Shown here one piece after another: positions 9,746 through 19,527 of a DNA stretch of 64,000 nucleotides. Source of the stretch: Cantharellus purpuraceus (lineage: Eukaryota > Basidiomycota > Agaricomycetes > Cantharellales > Hydnaceae). Location of the stretch: the NCBI GenBank assembly GCA_025174535.1, contig JALBUN010000017.1, positions 310,001 to 374,000 of the forward strand, written 5' to 3'. The position numbers and the translations under genes were made by a program. The notes beneath the pieces are model-generated. The model made no database searches. It was not told where the DNA came from and worked only from the letters and a program-made list of their open reading frames with translations. How positions within the stretch are numbered: the stretch's first letter is position 1; each line of letters begins with the position of its first letter.

Positions 9746-12700
9746 TCAATGAAGCGTCCCTTCAATGCTCCAAATACCCAATCCATCTCTGAACTTCACA
9801 TGCTTAGCACGCACCAGACTCTTGGTTAGCACATCAGCTACCATCTCATCTGTGGGCACAAACTGAAGTTTCAGCAATCTCCTTTCCACCTTTTCCCTCA
9901 ACCAGTGATACATGACATCAATGTGCTTCATCCTGGAGTGATGTTCAGGGTTCTTGGATACGGCAATGGCAGGTTGGCTGTCGCAATAAAGCGTAACTGG
10001 AGGAAGATGGTAGCCAAGTTCAGTCAGCAACTGTTTCAACCACATGGCTTCACATCCCGCAAAGTTGGCTGACATGTATTCAGCATCAGATGAGGATGTT
10101 GCCACTGTTGGTTGTCGTTTGCTGCTCCAACTGACTGCTGCTCCACCAATGAAGAAGGCGTATCCAGTCGTTGACCGTCTCCTATCCTCATCCCCTGCAT
10201 AGTTGGCATCACAGTAGGCCTGGAGCATCGCTTGGGAGCCAGGGTCTGGAGGTCCATACGTCAATCCCAGTTCGGTAGTCCCCTTGAGATATTTGAGCAT
10301 GTGCTGCACCGCCTTCCAATGACCTAAACCAGGATTTGAGTTGAATTGGCAAAGTTCACCAACTGCATGTGCAATGTCCGGTCTGGTTCCAATCGCAAGG
10401 TAATTCAGGCTCCCAACAGCGGCAAGGTACGGAACACCTCTCATGGCCTCAACGTCCTCCTTTGACTGTGGACAGAGATCCTTGGAGAGATGACAGCCTG
10501 GATCAAGAAAACAAAACATCCAGTGCATACTTGTGCTGGTTAAGGTGCAACGTCCTCTTTCTCCTGTCCCTGTGGATTTCCAGACCAACAATGTACCTGG
10601 CAGGTCCCATGTCCTTCATTTTGAAGTGTTGCGACAGCTCAAGCTTTACTTTGTCAAGATGGGTGCGACTGTTGCATGCCATGAGCTGATCGTCAATGTA
10701 GACGGGGATGTAGACTTTGATGGGTCCTTGGATGTAGAGGTAAAGGCAGCTGTCCACTTTGGATCTGGTGAATCCCATGTGATGGAAAGCGTCATCCAGT
10801 TTGGCATGCCACCTGTTTCCTCCTTGCCTGGTTCCGTAGATGGCCTTGTTCAGTCTCCCGACCTTGTCTCCCTGCTTGTACCCTTCTGGAAGTTCCATGT
10901 AGACCTCTTCTTCAATATCACCATTCAAATAGGCAGATTTGAAGTTGACTTGGTCCAATTCCAGATCCTCAAGGGTGGTGATGGCCAGGAGCACTCTGAG
11001 CGTGTTGAATCTCACAACAGGGGCAAATGTTTCCGTGAAGTCAATCCCTGCCTTCTGCGTGTATCCTTTTGCAACCACTCTAGATCTGAAGTGCTCAATG
11101 GATCCATCAGGGTGCTTCTTAAGTCTGAATACCCATTTGGATCCCACGGCCTTCTTCCCTGCAGGGAGGTCCACCACCGTCCAAACATTGTTGTCCATGA
11201 GCGACTGATATTCATCATTGCAGGACTCTCTCCACCATGGTGCATCAACTCTAGACATGGCTTCCTGATAAGTGGATGGTTCAGGGAGGTCAGGAGCGTT
11301 GCTGAGGTTGACAAGTTCCTGAAGTGGATGTTGGACAGATGGTATGGCAGATTCAGCCTGTTCCACCCCCTCATTCTGGGCATTGTCCACCCCCTCAGTT
11401 GGATCATCTCTTCCCTCTGACTCGAGTGGAGGATTCCTGTACTGGGCAGCATTTGGGACAAGCCACCATGGTTGGGGAGGGATGTGGATGCGTGTTGAAC
11501 GTCTCAGAGGTGGGTCAGGTGGTAGAGGTGGAGATGGGGATGGTGGAGGGGATGTAGGGGATGGTGTTGCAACGTCTGGCAATGGTAGTAAAGGGGGGGT
11601 AGCTGGAGGAATAACTGGAGGGGAAGTAGAGGTCTGGTGAATGGCCACATCATCAGGAAGTTGCACAAGTTGCTGTGGTGGATTGTGCGTGGTGGATGTA
11701 TGTGGGTGACCAGATTCATCAAAAATGACATCCCTGCTTATCAATACCCTCCTTCCGACTGGGTCCCACAGTCGCCATGCCTTAGTCCCAGTTTCATATC
11801 CAATCATGACACACTTGGTAGAGTGTGATTCAAGGTGGCGTCTTTTAGATTTGGGGACATGGACAAACGCAGTGGAGCCAAATACCCTGAAATGTGCAAC
11901 AGATGGCTTGTGACCGTGCCAGGGTTCATATGGAGTCCCATGGGAAAGCGCAGAAGTGGGAGAGCAGTTGTGGAGAAGAGTGAATGCTAAGGCTGCTTCT
12001 CCCCAGAAAGAAGGACCTAGTTTGGTATCATGTAGCATGGATATAACACCTTCTTCCAGAGTCCTGTTGTAGCGCTCTGCAACTCCATTCTGCTGTGGTG
12101 TGCCTGGTGCAGTCTTTTGCCTGAAGATCCCAGAGGACATGGTCAGGAAAGAGAACTGGTGCGATGAGTATTCTCCTCCTTTGTCATCTCTCAGGGTTTT
12201 GATCCGTTTGCCAGTCTGGTTCTCCACCAGTGCTTTGAACTGCTTGAACGCGTCTAACGCCTGGTCCTTGGTCTTGATCAAGTACAGGCTCACAAAACGA
12301 GATTTGTCGTCAATGAATGTGATCCAGTACCTAAATCCCCACACAGTGGGCACCTTCAATGGACCATGAACGTCAGAATGAATGAGTTCAAGAATGTCGG
12401 AGGCCCTGAAGGAGGCTTTCTTGGGGAATGAATCACGGTGTTGTTTGCCATGAATGCACGCTTTGCAGATTTTGGGGAATGGATTGTCTGATGTGATGTC
12501 CATCCCTCCACCATATTTTGCGTGACTAGCTGTTTGACAGCATCAATCCCCAGATGCCCAAAGCGACGGTGCCATAGTTGTAGATCCAGTGACTTGGACG
12601 CAGCAATGTGTGCAGTGTGTGAGAGCGTGTTGCCATCCAGGTATGCCAGTCTCCCCTTGACTGTCGCAGTACATATCAGTTTACCCAACTTGTAGAATTT

Positions 12701-13882
12701 CACAACCGCTCCTATGATTTCCACATGAATCTGACGGTGCATGGTCAAGAAGAGGAGTGAGAGGAGGTTGTTTGCAAGTTTGGGAACATAGAGTACATTG
12801 CTGAACAGTATAGGTTTCAAGTTTGGATCATTTGGGCAAAACATCACCGTGCCAATCCCTTCAGAGTACACAACACTATTGTCCGCCAATTCAATGGGAG
12901 CCCTATGAGGTTTGAGCTCCTTAAACCAATGGCGATTTGGAGTCATATGTAATGAGGCTCCTGAATCAGTGCACCAAAGGGAATTGGTATCAGAGACAAG
13001 TGCGTGATGAGGGAGAGAGGAAATGCTTGCAGTGGTGAATGCCGATCCTGCGACTTCAACAACAGAGGAGGTAGATCCATCCACCTGCTTAGCCTTCAGC
13101 TTCTGCTTCTTCTCCTGCTTAGCTGTCTGTCTGCGCTCCAGATTTGCCTTCTTGGCATTGGCTAGAGAAAAGCAGACATCCATGTTATGAGTGGATGCTT
13201 CACAGAAGTTGCACCATTTAGGAGGTGTTGAAGCAGGTGGTTTGTTGGATAGCATGGCTGATTGAACAGAACGGTGCAGACGGTTGTTCTCCTCCGTGAT
13301 AAAGGCTTCAATAACTTTGGCCTTGTTGACGTTCTTTTGAAGCAGTAACGCGGACGTGAAGCTGTCAAACTCCTCAGGAAGGGCTCTAATGAGTGTCATG
13401 ATCACCAGCTCCTCGTCCTGTCTGGCTAGGGTATATGAGCCATCAGATGGACGAAGATTCTGGCAGAGTTGCATGGCAGAGCTGACATGACCAATCAGTG
13501 ACTGAAGCGTCTCATCAGGAGCCTTCCGTATATTGAAGAGTGCGTCATAGGCATTGAAGCGAGTGCCTGCCTGCTTCTGAACATGAACCTTGTGCAGAGC
13601 CTCCCACATTTTCACCGGATCGTCCTCTAATCCCTGAACATGAACTCGCTGCCCTTGTTCCAAGGTTGATGCAATGAGTCCAGCTGCTACCTCCTGATCT
13701 AGTTCCCATTTCTCCATGTCTGCAGGTTCAGTGGGGCGCTTCTTCTTGCCATTGACAAGCATCCACAAGCCCTTTGAACGCAACCTTGCAGTCGTGTTGA
13801 ATGCCCAGTCATGATAATTTGAGTCTGAGAGCATGGGGAACTTAGGTGACGGAGTATCGTCGTTGGAGGTGGTTGTAGACAT
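9746..13882 (-). CDS. Copia Gag-Pol polyprotein in three frames
   Basis: Gag, knuckle and protease read in the first frame (13,882-12,356). Integrase and reverse transcriptase read in the second (from 12,503 to 10,503), and the RT end and RNase H in the third (to 9,746). The first shift (-1, at GGA/ATG near 12,510) is identical in the plus-strand copy. RT shows KWVFRLKKHPDG, YLNGDIEEEVYM and the catalytic YIDD. The first catalytic aspartate, expected in VDFKSAYLNG, is asparagine here (QVNFKSAYLNG). RNase H has YCDANYAGD, SSSDAEYMS and CDSQPAIAVSKN. The Asp-to-Asn change suggests this copy is enzymatically dead although almost intact. Confidence 0.9.
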
Positions 13883-14629
13883 GGTTTATAGGTATGTGCA
13901 GCGAGGGATAGGTATGAGGTAGACGAATTGGGTGAGATACGAGTAAAGTTTGGCTAAGCGTATTCAAGTCCAAATGCACTTTTTGAGAATTGCAAGTGAA
14001 CGTGTGATAGGATAGGTTCGCAGTGTTGTAAGGTGGTTATAGCGGGTGCAAACACTGCGTGGGCAAGATGTGGGGGGTGGTACGCACACAGGAAGTGCAG
14101 GGGAGTAAGAATAACTGCAGAGCACCAAATCCGAGAGGTAATAGTCCTAGGGTGTCCAAAAACGGTCCTGAGTCATCCAGAGGGGTCCTGAGGATAGAAG
14201 AAATGGTCCAAATGGCACCAATCAACTCCCAGCAACTTCAGGGACAACAGGACTCAGAATGAGATGGCACAACCTCGCCGCAAATCAGGTGAACTGTTAT
14301 GAGTCTGCAGACCACAGACTCCAGCACCCAAGGTTAACAAGAGGCCTCAGTCGACCGGGGAACTAAGGCCAGGGTTGTGGCTTTGTAACACTAGGCAATG
14401 AGGAGGGATCCTTTCTCACCACTGGAAGCTGAAACCCTTTGGAGGCTGAAGAGATGACTGCTGGGAGAAACTGAGGGGGAAAGGGAGGATGTGGTGGGCC
14501 AAAAAGTGAAGTGTGATTGAGGTTGAAGTTGTTGTTTAATGGGGGATGAGTGGGTTGGAAAAGGTGGATGGAAATGAGAGGATTTTGATGATATAAGTAT
14601 GTTGGAACAACTGTTTAGAGCTGGAGGCT

Positions 14630-14642
14630 GGGGCCCATAACC
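14630..14642 (-). promoter_or_regulatory. Primer binding site (minus-strand Copia)
   Basis: Reverse complement GGTTATGGGCCCC, directly abutting the 5' LTR. Same initiator-Met type as the plus-strand copy. Confidence 0.75.
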
Positions 14643-14798
14643 TGTAGAGCTCAAAAGCGAAGTTATATGTTATTAGATAAGCCAAAATACAAACTCAGCA
14701 AAAAAGCGAAATTGTAACACATAAAACACTCATATCTTCTCACAGAATAATCCATATCATACCAAACTTTCCAGGGACCTTCAGTGCATTCCAACACA
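14643..14798 (-). repeat. Copia 5' LTR (minus-strand copy)
   Basis: 156 bp, the mirror image of 5,949-6,104. It abuts kinase exon sequence at 14,799. Confidence 0.9.
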
Positions 14799-15915
14799 CA
14801 TAAGGTTTTATCTTCCAACAGATTCCATATCTATCCTCGCACTGACATCAGTCCTATATCATGAGTTGCCATTTTCCTAACCTTACCATCAGACCGAGGT
14901 TCCATATATCTGCGCTGTATGTCCAAGGTGCACCAAGTGTGACTTCCAGGGCACGGTATGAATTTGGCTGGATAGGGTGTGTGAGAGAGTGTGAAACATT
15001 TCTGAACATCGCAGTGTCAAAATCTGTCAACATTGGTTTTCCAGGGCTTGAACCTGGTTTGATGTCTCCAAAATTGTTCCTAGAAAGGTATATTGTGCGG
15101 TCGGAAAGAACCTTCCTGGGCGAAGGCTCCTTGGCTTCATCCTTGGCTACATCATGAAGAACAGATAGGCTCTCAGGCCCAACGAGTATGTTCTTGGGTT
15201 TGATATCTTTACTTGGGATAAGCGATGTTTCACAATGGATACTCATACCATCACGACTCACCGGTATGGATGACATGGCACTCAGAATGGAGATAGTCCA
15301 AACCAGACAAGAGATACTGGAGGGTCCATTTGAGAAGATTGGACGAGTATCGATCATAAGGAAAACGCTGCTGAAGCAACCAGATGGGTTCACGCAATGG
15401 TTTGTAGATAAGACACAGGTGATTCCCATACGGCCCTCTAGTTTTAAAGGAATCAACAACAGTTCTCACAAATGTTCGGCCTGGGTGTGATGATTTTACT
15501 TTCACGATATGCTCTGAAATCTGCAACTCATGTGAGGCAGATGCAGTGTCGGCATGATCATTGTTACAGATTTTCAGGGCAACATAGTGCATAGATGGCC
15601 AAAGATGTCTGTACAAATTAATAAATTGACATAGCAGCATAGTTTTATAATGACGAACACATACTGACGAATATCCTTACATAGCCACACCGTTGAACTT
15701 GCACCGTACCCAATCTTTGCAGTTACCTGATAGGTATCATGAAATACATCCCCCAACTTCACTGGGTAAAACTGCTGCGGGTCATAACCAGGCTTGCATT
15801 CCTCCTCGATTGGAATGTCATGAGACAATGTTTGTGGAGCCTTGGATGACGCAGAAGCAGTGGAACTGATAGACGCTAGCGAGCGTCCAATTGTCAGAGC
15901 ATGTTTTGTCCACAT
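14799..15915 (-). pseudogene. SRPK-like Ser/Thr kinase, 3' end removed by Copia
   Basis: Four exons on the minus strand: 15,665-15,915, 15,262-15,608, 14,887-15,206, and 14,799-14,830 truncated. The N-terminal block PGYDPQQFYPVKLGDVF and the glycine loop GYGASSTVW are typical of the fungal SRPK-like family. MHYVALKI holds the ATP lysine. The catalytic loop reads HTDIKPKNIL, as in SRPKs, and LGAPWTYSADIWNLG is the subdomain VIII-IX block. The metal-binding DFG reads DFD (LTDFDTA). Exon 4 opens with IWNLLEDKTL and is cut by the Copia LTR, so the C-lobe is lost. The missing part is not found left of the Copia. An alternative start is ATG 15,990. It was probably a gene until the insertion. Confidence 0.8.
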
Positions 15916-16230
15916 TGAAGGAAAGATTTGGCCTATTGGCCCAGCAGAATGAATGTATTGATATTGGAAGGGATGCTTGAAAGATGTCACAAGACTGAAG
16001 TGTCCAAGTTGTTGGAATGTGGAACGTGAGTCTTTGCGAACGTGATAACATGCTCATCCACTTCACATGATGACACACCAAATGGAGTCATTAACCACAT
16101 ACACTATTTATTCTCCTTGTGTCTGGAGATTCCTCTTGAGTTGGCTGCTCTTCACGCTGGGGAGAATACGGAGGCAGCTCTGCCTCACAGTGAACACAGT
16201 ATTTTTACATACCTAAATCTCACACATAAC

Positions 16231-17698
16231 ATGCCAACCCCACAACCCCCAACAATCTCACCCACCCAGACTCAGTCACAGCAAACAACACAACCATCAC
16301 TGGAGGCACCTACCCACACATGGCCAAGGAGATCTCCATCCCCAGCCAGTATAGATCCCGGGGACCCTGTCTCAATATTATCCCAAAAAGGCATCAACGA
16401 AGGTAATAACACTAATATAACAGCCCTTGCAGCAGCGCTACGATCTTTTGGCGACTTCAAAAGAGCAAACTCATACAACATCCGGAAGGAAGGTGCAACA
16501 CAACTCATCACGATTACCAAACTCCTAGAGGAGGCCGCCGCCATACATGAGAACACAAACAATAATCTAGTCACTCAAGATATGCTCCGGTTGGCAATAG
16601 TGGACATCAAAATGGCAGCAACTGCGAACCATGCCATCAGCATGGACAAGCCATCATACGCATCCATCACATGCAATGGTAGACCTACCCACCCAACTCC
16701 ATCCCCAGATCTCCAAGAAAAGCAGGTTTTCATATCGCTAAAAAATGCAAACACACACTCTACCCTCATCAATGCCGCTGACAGAACTCACAAAACACTG
16801 CAACAATCTACTCTCAGACTTCTTTCTAAAACCTGAGAACAGTGGCATCCCCATGCCAGACCCATTACGAGGCATCTCCAAATCGGCAAACAACAACCTT
16901 ACGCGCACATTCAAAACCAAAGAAAATGCTACTAGGGCCAGAACACATGCCAAGGAGTGGTGCACCCTCTTTGAACCCAATGCCACCACACCACAATGTA
17001 TGTATGCAGTGGTAGCACATAATGCCCTGGCCTCAATATGGGAAGGGATGGGCAACCACCACCACATCATTGAAGCCATAGAACAAGAAAACCACGACAC
17101 TGCAGCTTTTGACTTTGACATAGCCAACATAGCATGGTTGAACAGCAACAATGCAAGACAGAAATCAGGCAGAGGACCTCTGATGATCAGCTTCAAAACA
17201 AAGCAAATTGCTAACACAGCTATTGAACTTGGCATTGCAATTAAAGGCATCATATGCAATGTAAATTTATACATACTGAGGCCTCCACAATGCTTCAAGT
17301 GCCAGGACTGGGGGCACCGAGCGACAGAGTGCACTGGGGAGGACCGCTGCGGTAGATGCACTGGACCACACCTTACATTGCAGCATACATGCAATCACAC
17401 CCAACCATGCCCACCAGGCCAAAGATGCAACATAGAGACACCCAAATGTGCCAACTGTAACAGTGATCACTACAGCTGGATCAGAACCTGCCCAAAAGCA
17501 AAAGCTGTGTTCACAGCCCAAATCCACAGCGATAACTACAGTACTGGCTGTTATGAAACATACACCCCCTTTACATTCGCTCCGGCCCAATCCTTGACCA
17601 ACAGGTGCAGATCCAACACTCTCTCCCTCAACACTCCACCTTCGCTATTGCAACTGAACATCGTCCCACCTACCTCCCCATTATCACCACATGAATAA
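16231..17698 (+). pseudogene. LINE ORF1 (gag-like, three zinc knuckles), one frameshift
   Basis: The likely start MPTPQPPTISPTQTQSQQ is at 16,231. The N-terminal half is polar and low complexity. A frameshift lies near 16,740-16,830, after which the frame runs to 17,698. The C-terminal part has an RRM-like segment (VNLYILRPPQCFKC) and CCHC knuckles: CFKCQDWGHRATEC, CGRCTGPHLTLQHTC and CANCNSDHYSWIRTC. Such proteins coat LINE RNA. The stop overlaps the ORF2 start as ATGAATAA (17,691-17,698), implying coupled reinitiation. Confidence 0.82.
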
Positions 17699-18514
17699 TT
17701 CAACTACCTGTACAACACACCAGCTAACAATCAAGCAACAAAACTATAGAAGATCAAAGGATATCACACTATCACTAATCAACCTCACAGATCCAAACAA
17801 ATGGAACATCATCCTTATACAGGAACCATATATACCCTAATACCAAACTCACGACGACAACCAACAAATGGCTCCCACTATACCCAACCAGCACTCTAAA
17901 TGACACATCTTCTCCTCCCAAATCCATAATAATGATCAATGCTAACATCCATTCAAACACTCATACTCAAATCCAGATAGATTCTAATCAAATTATGACA
18001 TTCACAATCACCCTAAACAATGGCCCTCTACATGTATTCAACATATACAACCCCCCCAACTCCAACCTCGCACTCTTAGAACTCCAAAATTGGCTCATAC
18101 ACCACCCCATACAAGACTCAGACAACATCATAATGGCAGGAGACTTCAACAAATGCCACTTGCTATGGACAGGACCAAACTTCCCAGACCAATGCCGCAG
18201 GAGCAACACCACACTCCTCATCAATATACTTGCACAACACAACCTCACTCTCAGACTCCCACAGGCTACACCCACATACCAATCAGACAGTTACAACACC
18301 TGGTCCACCTTAGACCTCATTTTCTGCACTGAACATACAAGACCAAATAATATATTGCAATGCAGAGCTGAACACACATATACCAGACGCCGACCACATA
18401 CCCATACACACAACAATCAATGCACACACATACACCAAAGAACACAACATCCGCTGATGAGCCAGGACGCATCGAGGATGTATATCAAACCACTCTGACA
18501 GTCCAACTCCGCCA

Positions 18515-19069
18515 GTGTCTTTTCGTATCAAACTTTTAAATAGCACCGCAACTCCCTCTCCACCTCAGTCTCTAATTCTAGCCATCGATCGTCACTCATG
18601 TTTCATCACCATCGATCATTATCAGCCTTCTATTCACACCGATCCTTTCATTATCATTCACATGGCTTCCAATTCTATTCCCCTCTCCAACATCTCTTCT
18701 AGTAATACGTCACACTGGTCTCTGGACACAGAGGACTATCAAAAATACACCGAGCTCCACGGGCATGTTAAGCTACCTCCACATGTCAAAATACTTCCAA
18801 AACTCTTTCAATGTCCAAGATCCCCACCATGTCTCTCTTATGCCATTGGCGATCCTATATTCTTTCACGATTCCGTGGAACCATATACATTCCTCAGCAT
18901 TTCACCTCTATATCGTAACATGGATAGAAGAGTCGAACATGAGGTAGAATTTCAGTCGCCATCGCTGACCTATCCTCCCACTTCAATACAACTCAGGTTA
19001 CATTGTGTCAGGCAAAGGGACCGAATACCCTTGGAACGGGATACCATATGGAGGTCACTAAGACAATAA
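18515..19069 (+). CDS. Unknown 184-aa frame inside element X
   Basis: An uninterrupted frame, with a second ATG at 18,662 (MASNSIPLSNISSSNTSHWS) that has a pyrimidine-rich leader and is the more likely start. The product is soluble-looking with no motif I recognise. It could be a 3' internal frame of an LTR element. Low confidence that it is a real gene. Confidence 0.25.
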   Translation: MSFRIKLLNSTATPSPPQSLILAIDRHSCFITIDHYQPSIHTDPFIIIHMASNSIPLSNISSSNTSHWSLDTEDYQKYTELHGHVKLPPHVKILPKLFQCPRSPPCLSYAIGDPIFFHDSVEPYTFLSISPLYRNMDRRVEHEVEFQSPSLTYPPTSIQLRLHCVRQRDRIPLERDTIWRSLRQ

Positions 19070-19077
19070 GGAGTATT

Positions 19078-19527
19078 TGTTGTGGATGCTGACTGAAGTC
19101 CTCATGTGACTCAGGGTCGATTTACCTTCAGAGCCGTAGGGAAGATGGTATTGGTGGATGTTTCTATTGTTCTTTTATATGACTCACCCCTGTTTCATTC
19201 ATACACAACTTACTCATCCTTGTTCTATTTTTGGTTCTTTTATTACTCATCACCTCCTATTCTTACAAAGATTACCCCTATCTGTCATTTCATTTCTCCA
19301 TGATTTCCCCATTAGTAGTTCAACTTCACATGCTTCATCAGCTGGCTTGATCAGCATTTCTTGCATCATATCACATCATTTGCTCCTCATATTGTGTTGT
19401 TGTGCCCTGGGGATTTGTATATAAAAGGGCGCTAGTTTTCGCCTTTGGAATCAATAAACAAGTTTACAGCCAACGCTCTAAAGTCAAAGTCCATGCTCTA
19501 AGTCTACGCTCTACACTCTATATCACA
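19078..19527 (+). repeat. LTR-like segment within element X
   Basis: Starts TGTTGTGGATGCTGACTG after a purine-rich AAGACAATAAGGAGTAT. It has a TATA-like TATATAAAAG, a polyadenylation signal and a CTCTA-repeat tail, ending near ATCACA. Only one copy is visible, so the boundaries are inferred. Confidence 0.35.

Larger units (their letters stand above)
9586..14798 (-). mobile_element. Copia LTR retrotransposon, full-length (minus-strand copy)
   Basis: Both LTRs are present (3' LTR 9,586-9,740, 5' LTR 14,643-14,798), the PBS is at 14,630-14,642, and a polypurine tract (ATTGAGGGGG on the minus strand) touches the 3' LTR. The two LTRs differ by about one base in an A-run, so insertion is recent. 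The flanks do not match: CCCTG on the left, inside the other Copia copy, and CATAA on the right, inside a kinase exon. Mismatched target duplications normally mean recombination between two elements. Confidence 0.93.

Noticed and set aside
16042..16230. Upstream in-frame ATG for LINE ORF1 at 16,042
   Set aside because: The added peptide is unlike gag N-termini and starts within the probable 5' UTR; ATG 16,231 begins the typical Pro/Thr-rich leader.
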